Below the pieces are notes generated by a model, which was not told the DNA's origin, did no database searches, and saw only the letters and a list, made by a program, of their open reading frames with translations. From Wuchereria bancrofti (taxonomy: Eukaryota; Nematoda; Chromadorea; Rhabditida; Onchocercidae), in contig SSBO01000012.1 in assembly GCA_005281725.1 (NCBI GenBank), positions 14,979,501 to 15,043,500 of the forward strand: 64,000 nt of DNA, in the 5' to 3' direction. Shown one piece after another: positions 12,507 to 25,655 of this stretch. The position numbers and the translations under genes were made by a program. Position 1 is the first letter of the stretch. The number at the start of each line of letters is the position of its first letter.

Positions 12507-13606
12507 TTCCATTGCTGTTTTCGTCATTTAAAAATTTTAACTTTTAAATATTTCTTTGGTTGGCCCACTGCTTAGCTGAAATGCTTTCATGAGAATTAAC
12601 TTTGACTTCTGTTTTATTTTGTTCATCGACTTCATCAATTTCCTATTTTCGATTAAACAAACAATTATTAGTGTTTTACACTAAAATTGTTTGTTTTTAA
12701 GCGTCCTAAATTATTTCTGTGAAGTGTTGGTTTTTTTAATTGTCGTGCCAAGTTAAGCATTTAATAATATTAAACTTTAGAATTTTAGGGTACTCCCACT
12801 CAATATTTTATTAGAAATTTTCCAAACAAAGATTTGTTTTCTTCCTGCACCATTCATTGATGATTTGTGCAGCATTCTTAGGGAAGTTTTTTTGTTTAGA
12901 AGAATTTTGAATACAAAGATAATTATGCAGAAAGGGTGAGAAGAATGGGCAAAACAAAGGATTGATAAGTGTAATTAGCAAATATAAAATTAACAGTAAC
13001 AGGAAGATAGGAAACGTTTAGATGAATATTTAGATTAACATGAGAATTTGTTAACTATATGAAATAGTGCGAACCTTTATTTACATTTTTTATAAGTGAT
13101 TAATTGATTAAGGAATTTTACAGGTTTTTTGTGCTTGGACTAGTTTAACAATTTCTTTTCATTTTTATCGAAATCAATTACTAGGCTCTTTCCATCATAA
13201 AAGTAGATATCAGCAGTCATGTTTATGAGGTATGAGGTGATGTCTTGTTCTCAAACAACCATATGAATAATGAATTTTGCTGTTAGTCATCCATGTAATT
13301 TGTTTCAATCTATTGTTGTTTGATTCCTTTAGAGTATTTAATTCTTTGCAAATACCTGAGGTGATTGGTTCAACAGTTGTTTCTCATATGTCACAGATAA
13401 CGTAAATCTAAAAAGAACTTTAGTAATGCTGTACGCATTTTTACGAGGATTCATTTATTGCGAGGATTCATGCATGCGCCATTGTATGCACAGTCATTTT
13501 TCTGTTTCATAGAATTATTCACAATTTCATTTGTTTAAAAGAATTCCTATGATCTATTTACACTTCTCGGTGGACATTGCTTGGACTGTTAACACCAGAA
13601 CCATTA
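12507..13606. other. Non-coding, with a hairpin and a direct repeat
   Basis: No gene supported. A near-perfect inverted repeat has arms 12655-12674 and 12678-12696 with a 3-base loop. It could be a transcript end or a relic of a small DNA transposon. The repeat at 13013-13105 is listed separately. Confidence 0.5.
13013..13105 (+). repeat. Direct repeat, copy 1 (copy 2 at 15366-15457)
   Basis: Both copies begin AACGTTTAGATGAATATTTA and share GTGCGAACCTT-like and TATAAGTGATTAAT blocks at the same spacing. They flank the pol remains in between, so they may be relic LTR pieces. Confidence 0.7.
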
Positions 13607-15010
13607 TCATAAAAACAAGCTGTTGATTATTGGGTTTGATTTACTCGCTCGTCGTTCGTCTTTATTCTTACATCGTTTAATAGCGCCTGTTTTTCTTGCT
13701 GCAATAGGTTTATCAAGTATTTCAATTTCTTCTTTCCTTGGAATTATTGATATTTCGTCGTTTATTTCTAAAGAATACAACACGTTTACCGGACGATTAA
13801 GGGTATTTCCGTTTGGCATTTGGATTAAAGCATTTCTTATTTCATTATCTTTACCCTTTATAGTTCCTTTATCTTTGTTATTTTCCAAAGACCAGAGGAA
13901 TTTCTGGTTCAGTGACTTCACCTTCTTGAGTTCTGTTTTCTATTATTTCCTTTCAGTCCTTTCTCTAAGAGTTTGATATTCATTTTTCCATACTGATCAG
14001 GATTTATCTAAACTTTTAACAGTATTAGACCAATATCTAATAGATTTTTTTTAGTACTTGATGGTGTGAAATAAATTCATCTTGGTCATGTTCATAAGAA
14101 GGCAAAGTTTAGATGGACAGGTATTTAGAATACCTTACACTTCAGCTGTTAATATTATTATTTCTATTTCCCATAATAACTTTCTTCCAATAGTTTTTCT
14201 CATTTCCTTTTTCGTTAGTCTAATTAATTTTTAATAGATTCCTCCAGTTATTGTATTTTTCACTTATTTATTTTTTTGGTATTGTATTTTTCCATATCAT
14301 CCCTTTTTCTATCATGTAGTCGTTTAATTCATTATTTTCCTTATGGTTTTGAAAACCAATTGGAATTGAATTGCCTTATCTGTATCAATTCTGGGTGTTT
14401 TTCTCAGAACCTTCTCAGAGCATGAAAAAAGTTTTTTGCGGATAAACTTTTCATTAGTTCTACGTGCACTGCTCTTCTGATGAAACAAGTGAACAGTACA
14501 ACCCATCTTTTGATTACTCCAATATTGCATTCTATTAAAAAAGAACTTAAATAGTCCAATCCAATTTTCGCAAGTAGTTTGGAGCGATTGATTTGACTGG
14601 TGGTCTAAACATTTGGAAGTCCATCATTTACGTTTGATTTCTGTTCTACTCCTTTTTTGTAACTAGAACTTATGTCTAATTTCTGATAGAGTATGAATAA
14701 TTCCACCATTATATAATTCTTCATGTTTTCGTTGTATAAGAAGTTCTGCAACTCGATTATGTTTTGGTAAATTGCTTTATTTTAACTCCATTTTTTTAAT
14801 CGACTCTTTGATCTCCAAGATTTTTCTTCATTGTAATGGAGATTTATCTATTTTCTTCTCGGTTGAGCCATCCGCTTGAGCTTGACTGATTAAAATCCAT
14901 TCTTCAACTTTGTAATCTTCGCTTATGAGTCGATTTTTCTTAACTGAAATTGGTTATGTCCATGGGAAGCAGTCTTTCTTAGTCACTTAACCATTTAATA
15001 AAGTGATTTT
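13607..15010 (-). mobile_element. BEL/Pao retrotransposon, decayed 3' end of pol
   Basis: The minus-strand frame 13921-13607 carries the block that follows the BEL/Pao integrase: MPNGNTLNRPVNVLYSLE, where the family has a MPNG...RPV..LYPLE consensus. About 14,800-15,000 carries a second recognisable piece (EEWILISQAQADG), like the segment upstream of the integrase zinc site. Between and around these the frame is broken by many stops. No complete reverse transcriptase or integrase is present, so the element is dead. Confidence 0.65.
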
Positions 15011-15365
15011 CATCAGTAAGTTTTATTTTTTGGATTGGAATTTGAGTAGTAATTACCTTTGTGGCCGATTTATATCAGTTTTACATTCTTTAGCTTTGAT
15101 TTTCCATTGCGGCAATTAATTTCTTCTTTGAGCTATCTTGGTCCTCTCCACTATATTTCATGTTTTGTCTTTTGATGAAATTCTTTTAATGGCTCTATCA
15201 GTCTATCGCTGGAAGTATAGTGAAACGAAATTTTTGCTTTCCTGATTTCTTTTGCTCGATTCCGTATAAAGGTTGGTAATATTCGGGAATGATTTTGTAT
15301 CTGCAATGCACATGGGAATCAGACCATAGAGTTGTTCATATGTCATCGAGTTCGAATTGTTTTGT

Positions 15366-15457
15366 AACGTTTAGATGAATATTTAGATTAGCTGAGAATT
15401 TGTTAAGTATATGAAACATTGCGAACCTTCATTTAAATTTTTTTATAAGTGATTAAT
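15366..15457 (+). repeat. Direct repeat, copy 2
   Basis: Partner of 13013-13105, about 2.35 kb apart, same orientation. Confidence 0.7.
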
Positions 15458-15640
15458 CATCAAGTTTGCAGATTTTTGTTAAAATTATTTCGGTTTTCCA
15501 ACAATAACGACTAATGGTCTTTTTCAGAAAAAGTTTCTTTATTTCTTGACCTTAGAGTAAGTCGTTTTGATGCAGATATTGATATTGTCCAATAATATTA
15601 CAAGAATATTCCGATAAATTAATGGTTATAATACTATAAT

Positions 15641-15789
15641 AAGTAAAGTTTATCATATGAGAGTAGAAGCTTCCTGCTGTCGGCGTTTGCATAAAGTACA
15701 TATACATGTCTAAAATGGGAGTGATTAACATAAACTACCCTATAATTTTCATATTATACAAAGATCTCATGAAAAAAAGTGGGTGTTAT
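15641..15789 (+). repeat. LTR-like direct repeat, copy A (copy B at 20871-21007)
   Basis: Shares with copy B the blocks AGTTTATCATA, CTCCTGCTGT-like, TTAACATAAACYA, AATTTTCATATTATACAAAG and GTGTTAT, in order. The two copies bracket about 5 kb of retroelement remains, the size expected for a gag-pol element. The ends and a target-site duplication could not be defined. Confidence 0.55.
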
Positions 15790-16332
15790 CTTTTGGTTGG
15801 AAGAATACGTTTCAGGCAGAGTTGAATAACTGTTAGCATCTGATAGTTTCTCTCCTCGATATGTCTCTTGATTCGTATCTGGAATGAATCGTTGAACTGG
15901 ATATTAATAGTGTAGAATTAAGCAGAAATATCTTCGATATATTTATTACTGACTACAATATAACAAATATTCCGTCGTAAAAAAGAATAAAGAAATCAAG
16001 AAATCATTCGGTGTAGCAGGAGTACTGAGACAAGTCGAATCGAAGCTCGTTGTCCATAAAGACTGCCTCAATCGGCCCAGACAAAGGACTTTACTTTTTA
16101 TGTAAGGAGCGTTGGTTTCAACAGAAGACCTCTTATTAAACATGATGACATTTTTACAGCTGACAAATTTAAATGAAGATCGTTGGTCTTAGAACTCTAT
16201 TCAAATAAGACAGTATTTAGCCTATAGATTTCCATCTTAGACATTTGAACAAATTGTTTCGACATATTATGAAATCGCTTAGGTTTTTCAACAAAGACTG
16301 CACCTTATCGTTTATTATTGGATTCATTACCT

Positions 16333-17420
16333 TTACCGATCCCTTACATTTAGTATGACATGGCACCCTATTATAAAGATCTTTGCAATAGAAACACGTT
16401 TCTTTTTATTGCAGTTGTATTCTAATCGAAGATAGTTTGGACATGCATTATTTCTCTTCAGTTGTTCCATTCTTTGCTTGTAACTAGGATAAGTTTGACA
16501 TTCAATGGTTTTTATTGCAAAAGGCGCTAAGTCTTCTAGTCCTACTAATCTTTTTGAGTTCACATTCGTTCTGCAGTTATGTGCTTGTGGTACTGCTATA
16601 GTTAAAACTAAAATTTCTTCTGCAGCTTGGGTATAGCTTACTTTCAATTCCTTTTTGTTCTTTCACAATAATAAAAGATTGGCTCCTTATGCCGGGGAAA
16701 CCGAATATGATATGTCGGAATAAATATTAAATCTATAAAACTAAGGATTGTCGTAATACTTATCCGCATTGTCTGGAATTTTATAGTTTGTTAGAATATG
16801 TTCAGTGTTTATGTGTTGAAAATTGCTCCTATTTTTATTCCCAAGATCTTTCAGCCTGATAGCCAAACTCTGACTTGGCTGTTAACATAACGTGTTAACA
16901 GTTGTCAATTTTTTGTCCAACTACATCTTTTGTTCTAATCCAGATTTACTTGCAATATCTAAGAATTTTATGGGCAATTGATATATGCTCAAATCCAACT
17001 CGTACAAAATAAATAGAAACAGCTTTTTACTCACGATAATCATGAGCATTGTTGCAAACCACTCCTATTCTATATGCAGATTAAAGAAAGTAGTGGTTGG
17101 TTGGCTAGCACTGCTCTGGACGTAGTGCGCTTTCTCTGTTCCTCCGGATCTACTTCCTCAAACTTTCCAATATCGTTCAGTAATTTCGATCAACAATTGA
17201 TCTTTATCTCAGTAAAATAAAAATTGACGTCTTCTCAGCAAAGCAATATCTATTCGGCTATGCAATTTACTGAATTGTTTCACGAAACCTATGACTTCTG
17301 CTTTGAATTTTCCCAAGAATTGTCTTAATTTAGCAACTGGCCATCTTTATATTGGTAAATCCTGTTCAGAATCCAATTACTTAGTATCAAAGCTGCTGAG
17401 TTTGCCGTAGAATCAGATAA
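16333..17420 (-). mobile_element. BEL/Pao gag-like remains
   Basis: Minus-strand frames include a 105-codon ORF at 16333-16647 with the Cys-containing segment ECQTYPSYKQRMEQLKRNNA. A broken stretch near 17,170-17,380 carries a basic helix-like segment (KFKAEVIGFVKQFSKLHSR). Both resemble gag of nematode BEL/Pao elements and lie upstream, in minus-strand terms, of the pol remains at 13.6-15 kb. Stops and frameshifts interrupt them. The assignment rests on position and composition. Confidence 0.4.
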
Positions 17421-17621
17421 GTTGGCGTTAGTTACGCTAAGTTTTATGAAACAGCAGTAAGATTAATGAATCTTTGTTCTTATAAGACGTTCAATACCAA
17501 TAGTCAGAGCAGTAAAAATAAAAAACGGGGATAATTCGCATTGTTGTCAGTTATTTTGGGGAGAAAAAGAAGTTACGAAAAATTGGTTTTGATAAGAGAC
17601 TTCTCATGTTTATTAATATCG

Positions 17622-17624
<3 letters not shown>

Positions 17625-17660
<36 letters not shown>
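17625..17660. repeat. TA microsatellite
   Basis: A pure TA dinucleotide tract of about 36 bases. Confidence 0.95.
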
Positions 17661-17663
<3 letters not shown>

Positions 17664-18281
17664 CGATTTGCAGTCTAAACATAAAATTGGAAACAAGGAG
17701 TTTAAAGTGTAAACATTGTGTTGCAAAGAGTTCATAGAATATATTTCTTACTCATATTCTCTACTCTCATATAATATTTTGGAGTTTCCCGACATCTCTA
17801 CACTCTCGAAGGGAAGTTAATCAGGAGATTTCTAATGGGAAGACTATGTATTTGTTGAGGATTGGATGTGTTTACAAAACATTATGATCAAAAACATATG
17901 GTTTTTAGTTAGATAAAATTAACAAACGGAAGCATATGAGAAATTAATCTAAGGAGTCAAAAATCAGACATATGGTTTATAGCACCATCAACAACCATTT
18001 ACAATTTAAATGATTAATCTTTACTTAAATTTATTTATTATTTTAGTTGAAGTTTCACGATATAAAAATTCACGCATTCCCAAAAGGGGAAGAGGAAAAA
18101 TTTTTAATGTAAAACTTCGACTGAGAGATTTTCAGGTATACAGCAAAAGGTATTACGTTTAATAACTGGGACTTCTTTATTTATGAGATAGGTTCGTGAT
18201 GATTCCATAGGAAGAACAATGATAGTTTTTTGATTTGGATTTCATGAGAAGAACAAAGCAGGGATTGGGGTGATCCGAATT

Positions 18282-18730
18282 TCAATTAAGAGCAATTAAT
18301 ACAATTGATATCGTAACAATACTTATACAAATGGTTATTAACCTCCAATGTGTTATTACGCTTTTTTGTATCGGTCTAACAGTTTCGTTGAATTCGCTTC
18401 CTAACTGCTCTGCGAGTTCTTTTTGTTCAGAGATTTCTTCCCAAAGAGAGTGAGCTAGGATTTCCAATTTTGCATTCTTTCAACTTCGAACTTATTTATT
18501 AAACTACCTTTGATATCTTCAATTGTTAATTCTTTAGACTTACAAGGCGCTGCTATTAAATTTCCATCAGCTTTCTTAATTATCATATTGTTTCTTTGTA
18601 GCATCAATCTCTCTGCGAGGGTGGGATTGCTAATAGACAACCATTCAATCAATAACAATAGGTTGTTTCTGTTTTCATACTTAAGGCGTAAATTTTGGAA
18701 ACTGACAGGAAGAGCTACGGTGGAGCGCAT
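18282..18730 (-). mobile_element. Envelope-like C-terminal fragment of a retroelement
   Basis: Two overlapping minus-strand frames (18730-18455 and 18467-18282) appear to be one protein split by a frameshift near 18,460. The second ends in a hydrophobic anchor followed by the stop. The layout (helical ectodomain, then a membrane anchor at the very end) resembles the third ORF of nematode BEL/Pao elements of the Cer/Tas type. It is broken and abuts an integrase fragment in the opposite orientation. Confidence 0.35.
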
Positions 18731-18734
18731 TTAT

Positions 18735-18917
18735 GTATATTTGACCTTCGAACAAATTGGTTTAAATTACTTGAGTCATCTTTCAATCAAATCAAATACC
18801 AGAGTAGTTAAAAAATGGATCGCTCTTTTCACATGTTTTACTACAAAATCAGTACATCTTGAAATGGCAGAAAACTTATCCGTTGAGAATTGTTTTGCAT
18901 GTTATGAGAAGGTTTGA
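18735..18917 (+). mobile_element. BEL/Pao integrase core fragment
   Basis: This plus-strand frame carries FEQIGLNYLSHLSIK followed by KKWIALFTCFTTKSVHLE. It matches the BEL/Pao integrase core (GLDYLGPL...W..LFTCLTTRAVHLE), including the conserved Asp-to-Asn position in GLNYL. Only about 60 codons survive. Its orientation is opposite to the pol remains at 13.6-15 kb, so at least two elements are present. Confidence 0.75.
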
Positions 18918-19549
18918 GCAGCTGTCTTATAACTTTATAATTTTCAGTGCTATTTCTTATCCAGAAATTGCTTGTAAGGCATTTCCTTTGAGACCTGAAT
19001 ACAACTGATTCAATTTTTAAATTTCCGGAATTGCTTGTGAATGGACTGCTGATTGAAGCTGCTCCAGATTTGTCATCATTGTGTGGAATCACCATTAAAA
19101 ATAGAGACAAATGAGGAAGATTGACAGTAAGGTTTAGTAGGGCTTTTTTTTTTCATTTGCTAACTACTTTGAGAGTCGTATTAAATTTTGGTCAGTTTCG
19201 TCCTTATGTGTCGTGGAGTGTGTCGATTGTCAGATATTTTATTTGATTTCAAGCTTGGGTAATTAAACCAACAAAGTAATGCGCAATGAAAGATATGATA
19301 TGATTATAAGTAGTAAGGTATTGTCGAAGGCTAACTCAAACGTAGAAAGGAAGGGATGACCAAAGAATGACCGAAAGGATGAATTACAAGAATGAATGCC
19401 CAAAAGCTTTTCTGGAGGTATGTCTATTAGCTTATATACCGAACTGAATGACAGTTAGGAACTAGGGGAGAGATTTGATTTATGGAAAACAAGGATTATT
19501 AACAGCTGATCTTTTGTAGTGAGAAAGAGAAAGTAATAAACTTAATGGA

Positions 19550-20184
19550 TTAAAGATCTTGACTTAGATTAATTATGGATGCGAAATTATTTGGTGGTTG
19601 ATTGATCAAACAGTTGGCAAAGGATATTAGGATTTGGCTGTAATTTGAGAGTGCCGTTTTTACGACATTATGTATTGTTATCATTACTATCGCTTCCTTT
19701 CCTTCATGCAGTATTCGGAATAGTCTTTGGTCACCTTCTGTGATTGATTCATATTTTTCTCCCCTTCTTTTTGCTATGGCGATTTGTTGAGTGTATTTGA
19801 GCACTTATCGTTTGTAGATTCAAGCATAACTGATGCCAGCTTATTTGATTCCACGGTAAGCTCAACTGCTTGCTTATTCTATAATTAAGAAAGTCTTGCA
19901 AATTCTTGTGTTTTCCCACATAAATTTTTCAAGACTACAATAACGAAAAAAAAATCTACGACAATTGCTTCAAGTTTCTGAAATGTTGTTCCATTCTTGA
20001 TCGATCTTCTTGAAGGAATGCAACTCATTGTAGAGCGATTTTCAATTGTGTATGATTGTCTACATTTCTTAATACGGACTCTTCTTAGAATGTTGTAATT
20101 TTCCAGGGTCATATCGTAGCCCCTAATAACCAGTAAAGCGTCATGCATTTGAGTCAGTTTCTGAATATCTGGAGCTTTTTGCAA
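19550..20184 (-). mobile_element. Retroelement-associated ORF fragments
   Basis: Two minus-strand open frames (19804-19550 and 20184-19885) of ordinary composition lie between the integrase and envelope-like fragments and the LTR-like copy B. They contain scattered Cys and basic residues. They could be ectodomain pieces of the same envelope-like ORF, but I see no diagnostic motif. Confidence 0.3.
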
Positions 20185-20870
20185 ATGTGCTGAAGCAACA
20201 AAATTGCTCTAGAAATCTCTTCATAATTTTGTATTACCACTGAGTGCAGGCAGTGTAGTTGAAGTAAGTTCATTTTGGGTGATATCTTATTTGGGTTGAC
20301 TCTTGTTGGCGAGTTAGTTCATCATTCATTTTGCCTTGTTTTAGACACATATATAGTGCAACACTAGGAATCATTTTTACACATGATTAAAGTTGTAATA
20401 ACTTCGTTTCCTTTACTTATTAAATTTAAAATACTTTTTTTCTCATTAGATGTATTGTATCCAATTCTCGTATTGGCGGTTTCGAGAGTGAAGGTGTAGT
20501 TCAAGGTGCATTATTTTTTCTTCAGTAATTATTTCTTTGGCTTCGCACTATTGACGGGTTTCTTCTCTGGTTAGCACTTTTCAGGTTGATGGATTTCCCC
20601 TTTGTTAGCATTCTCTGGTTAACATTCAACGGTGTGTTAGATCCATTTCTTTGACTTCGAAAACCTTCCCTAATTTTCTTCTTTAATTATAGTGGTAGAC
20701 ATTTCCTAGCTCGTGACACCGAAATATGTAGAGAAATTTTTCTGTCTGGTAGAATTTTTTCTGAAAGAGTTGGAATTTAATAGTCTTTTTTTGAGAGAGG
20801 TTTTTATCGACATCTGAATCGAAATGTTAATAGTGTCGAATAGTTTTATTAACAATTGTAGTAGTATATT

Positions 20871-21007
20871 AAGTGAAGTTTATCATAAAAGAGTAGGAAG
20901 AGCTCCTGCTGTGTATTTACATAATTACATTTACGTTAACATAAACCATCTGGTAATTTTCATATTATACAAAGATCGTTATGAAATAAGAAAACAAAAA
21001 GTGTTAT
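20871..21007 (+). repeat. LTR-like direct repeat, copy B
   Basis: Partner of 15641-15789, same orientation, about 5.2 kb away. Confidence 0.55.
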
Positions 21008-21984
21008 TTTAGAGTAAACAGCAAAAAAGGAGAGATGGACATTCAATATGATAAGTACCAAATCGGAAACATTCGATAATAGTTTGTGCAAAAACATTTG
21101 AGTGCAAACATTTGCAACACAAATTATTAGACATATTTATTATAAACGATTTGGAGGTTCGAGACAGCATTAATAAGATAAAGTTATGTATTTGTTTAGC
21201 AACTGTTATTTTAAGATCTGCTTCCTACTGCTATCGTGTTCATCTTTTGATTCAGGTCATATGTTCCGGGTGCTTTTTTAATTTTTTTTTTCTCACCAAC
21301 AAATATTAATTGTTGAGTATGTTTGAAAGCATTTGATTGGATTTTTTCAAACTTGAATTTCGAGAAAAGTTCCAAGTTCTTAGCAGAATTAGCGCTTCAC
21401 ACTTCATACTACGTGTTGATGAAAGTAATTGATTTCTTTCACTGCTACAATAATATCATCACTATAATTTCATGTGGAAAATTCGAGTTGTAGGGAACTT
21501 AATGCATATGCCATTGTTTCGAGAATGTTGCAAATGTGAACTTTATTCCTCGCTGAATTAGTTTTCATTCCCCGCTAAATTAATTTAAATTATGATTTTA
21601 GTTACGGACATTTAGCAACAAATCCTTATTGTTGGGTAGAGATTTGCCAGTTGCTGTTGTGAACGCATTGTTTACGTCCATCCAATGTTGCATGGAAGGT
21701 TTTCTAATATTCGAATGTTCAATTTCTGAATGTAAGAAAAAGTAACAAAATGAGTAACGAAAGCATCTTATTAGGATCAGTTTTCTAATTAAAGCAATCA
21801 ATTTTATGGAAATATGATTTCCAAGTTGTTAATAAGATTGCAATGTTACCAGATTATTTCTGACAATCTGGCTTTTGGTTTGACAATACATCATCGTGTT
21901 CATGATTTGCTATTTTATATACTACTTGTGACAGAAAAATAATTTAAGATGCTACCAATGAATTGATTAAATGATAGGAAAATC

Positions 21985-23455
21985 ACTTTTCAATTTTATT
22001 ACCAATTTCAATTTTTTTTTAAAGCAAAACTGAATTCTTATTAATTTGTATAGCAAAAATTTTTCAATTGCAGTGAATTTTATAAAGATGTCGTGAAATT
22101 TAGTGACTGCCAGATAATTTATTGCCTCAAACTTAGGTAATTAAACCAAACAAATCAACATTAAAAATTAACGCAAAAATCAACATTATGACAACGCGTA
22201 ACGCATAGATATAATACAATTATAAAACACTAAAATACCCCCCAAAAACCACCCAAAAAACGTAGAATGAATAATGGTTAGTGGGGAATAATGGTTAGTG
22301 AGGATTAGTTTATATACAGAACTGATTTGACAACCGGAAATCCGGTAGAAAACATTCCTATGAATGTAAAACAAAGATTAGTAATTTAAATATTTCGTTT
22401 TTTACGACAAGAAGTATGAATTTCAAATATTAATGAAGTTGTACAATAAAAATTACACTTTGAAATGCTGAGTCAGAAGTTATCGGTTTGCGATCTATAG
22501 CCACGTCACTATTTCAGTTGCTTGATCTGCGCTGTAAATCTAGACAATTCCTGGTCTTCAAAAATTAAAAACAACGAATAGCGAAGGAATGACGAAAGAT
22601 GTTTTATATAAATATTCAAATATGTGTCCCCTTTACTTGCCTTTAATCGCAATTTAAAAACTAAAACAGTCTATGTGAATATCGTTTATTTAACCCATTA
22701 TTTTAGCAAATTTAAATTATTATTTAACTGTTCTAATCGACTTTTTCTTCTATCGTACACATAATACAGTAAATCATCCATCCATCAGTCGGGTTGCAGT
22801 GATTTTTCATTTTTTCACCTAACAAAGCAGATAAAGCGAAAGCATTAGTTAATTGTTGAGTCACTCACAGTGCAATGCAAATATCTTCCAGAAAAGTTTA
22901 GTCAAAACATTATTTTAAAAAAAGTTTACGAAAATTATTTTCGGTACTCCTGCACAGTTTTTTTTTTCAATCTTTTAACTTTTTTTCACGGATTCCTCCA
23001 CCTCGCTCTATTTGAACTGCTCGCTAATACTCTGAAATGTTATTATAAAAACCCATTTTACTTATTCTTTTTTTCTTTGGCACAGAAAATTTATTACATG
23101 AAATAAAACAGGTTTGCAGTTGGTTTGTAAACGATTTGTGATTAATTTGTAATTTGCAAAAAATGGATTATAATTGGGGTTTTTTTTTTTGAAGTCGGTT
23201 ACTAACTTGGCATTGTTTTTCGACGTTGAAGAATTATTTGAGAAAGCGGAATGATTTGGACATTTTCTTTTTATGCGGAAATGAGTTGCACTAGTTTGAT
23301 TATTAAAACTGACAGGAATCATTCAGTTAGCGTTTTCAGTCATTTTAGAGAAAAATAGTAAGGATCTTGTGTCAATCTAATCGTGAATTATGATGAATAA
23401 ATTTACCATATCGTTATTTTTATTATTTAGTTCAACTTACTTGCTCATGACTTTG
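21985..23455 (+). repeat. Dispersed repeat, copy 1
   Basis: Shares long stretches with 33.3-34.6 kb. Shared blocks include GCTGAGTCAGAAGTTATCG near 22,470, TGCCTTTAATCGCAATTTAA near 22,640, GTCGTACACATAATAC-like near 22,755 and ATCTTCCAGAAA near 22,885. The part 23085-23455 matches 33305-33540 in reverse orientation. No protein is encoded, so it is probably a non-autonomous mobile element. Short matches also link 19210-19480 with 22080-22360 (TAATTAAACCAA..., TTATATAC.GAACTGA). Confidence 0.75.
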
Positions 23456-24801
23456 TCTCAACAAAGTCTACATGAGGATAGGTCCAGGGTTTCTTATTAT
23501 AGTTTATTATTATAGTTAACTATCATGTAACACGGATGTACACGTCATGTAATGATCTCTATTATGTTTCGCGATTTCCCAAATGCTGTGAGATATTCCG
23601 GGACTTTAACTTCATGTATGTTTCCAATATTTATTACTCGTGTAGGCTATTTTATTATAGTTAATAAATTCATGACTTGAATAAAAACAATAAAAACATG
23701 CGTGATATGCTGCTAATAAAAAGTCTTTTTGAAATTCTCTCGAACTTTTATGTATCAATTAGGTTGCGTTGGATAACTCGATATGGATCTGACACAAATT
23801 ACCTCTGAAAAAAATTCTGATTTACTGAAACGAAATTAATAAATTCTTTTTTCGAATTAAGTTTTCAGTTTCAAATTGGTTGATTTCTTCTATTGCATAA
23901 GGAATATTGCAATACCCTCGGAAGCAACTTATCGGATCATTTAACTGTTGTGCTAAAAAAAATAAGGTATATATATATTATTTATGCAGTCCAGTTTCTA
24001 CCCTTCCACTCATTTTAGCAACTATTCGTTTCTGTAATTGTTATCACTGTAATTGCGGTAGCAGAGGTGGTGATAGTGAATCATTTTCTTTTTCTTTAAG
24101 AAATATCAAGATAAGCAGCAAAATCCTTGTTCAAGCTTACACTGCATTACTGAGTACGAAAGCTTATTGCAGTCATCGTCCATCACCATTCCAACTGGAA
24201 GAGATCGTTATGATTTGGGGGTTTTATAATGCTTTTCCGAAACATCAGAATTTTTTGAAAGAATAGAAAAATCCCTGAACAAAAATTACTCAATAGAAAA
24301 TCAGAAATATATTTCTGATTAATTAGCGGCGTTGTTTCCTCGTTCGTACGTCATTTCAATTACATAGTTAGCTGTCTACCATCATTCCAAGGAATCGATA
24401 TATCATTTTTTTGAGATTTATTTTGAGAAATAACCGAATGCCATGACAAAAGTATAACTGGATGTAAACTAAACTACAATATTTTCAGTATAGATCATAA
24501 GTTGGGATTAATTCTGATAGCAAAATTATTTTGTCTTCAGAAGGAGCCAATCTAATAAAAGTATCGAAATAAATGTGAACAAGTGGAACAAGTATAATAA
24601 AACAAATTCTTGAATTTTGAAGTTAACATCAAAATGAAACAAAATTTTTTTTAATTCCATCTGCCAGCACTTTAGCAAAACCAGTATAATGTGTTATGTG
24701 AAAAATTAACAAAGTTATGCAAAATATAATTCTCATGATAAACAATCCATTTGTCCTTTTCATTTTTTTTAATTTCAAATTCAACAATATAAGGTCTAAG
24801 G
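23456..24801. other. Intergenic, no supported feature
   Basis: The plus-strand frame 23907-24266 is open but has no splice partners or recognisable motif. Nothing else was seen. Confidence 0.5.
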
Positions 24802-25655
24802 TTAGCAATTGCCTTCTGAACATGCAACAGCAAAACGATTCGTTATTTGAGGTAACAGGTTATCTTTGACAGATAACCCGAATGAACCAAGTCCTTCAAA
24901 TTTTGCCTTTGTTTCTTTCGCTGGAATCCATTTATTATCTATTTTCTTCCACGTTTTAATGATCCAATGTTTCTCATCACAATTTTCACCTTTGATCTGG
25001 AGAAGATTTCAAATATAATTTCATATTTTACTGTATGAACTCTAACTTTCCAAAAAAAGCTATGAATTTTTGAATTGTATTAATGTGAAGCATAAATGCT
25101 AATTAAACATAGATAAAAGAAGTAATACTATCTTACACAAATAAATTCATAAGATTAGCTGTTTTATCACTTTTATCAATCAAATATGGTTCAATTAAAA
25201 ACTTTTCCAGCATTGCATACTATTTCAGTTTATGAAACGTTTCAATCTAACTTATAACCAAATCACTTTTATTTTGTCGCACTAACTAAATTGACCGTAT
25301 TCTAAAAAATTGAAAACTATTTGAAAACAATTTTTGAGTGCATAGAATATGATGAAGGAATTCACACTTCTTTAAAAAACGGTAGCTATGAAAAAATATT
25401 TCATCATTGATTTCAAAAGATTAAAAGTTATCATAGATGAATTAGACAAAGAAATTAAAAACAAACCAGAGCGGTACGAATTTCATCTCTATTTGTAAAT
25501 GTTACTCGTTCAGTTTTCATCTTAATTGCTGGCACATAAATTTGAATTTGAAATGGTTTATCCGTTTTTGACTGCATTTTAACCTTAATTTTACATGATG
25601 TTATTGACAGAATGCAATTAGCCAAGGTTATTATGGTTGCCAGTGAGTACCACAT
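24802..25655 (-). CDS. Small secreted protein, two exons
   Basis: Exon 1 (25467-25655) and exon 2 (24802-24996) join in phase 0 and encode 127 residues. Exon 2 follows a TCTTCTCCAG acceptor. The protein starts MWYSLATIITLANCILSIT, a clear signal peptide, with a Cys just after it. Exon 2 adds ENCDEKHWIIKTWKK and ends ACSEGNC, giving four Cys after the signal region and possibly two disulphides. The ATG lies one base after an ATTGCAG acceptor, so it is probably trans-spliced right at the start codon. I do not recognise the family. Likely exported. Confidence 0.75.
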
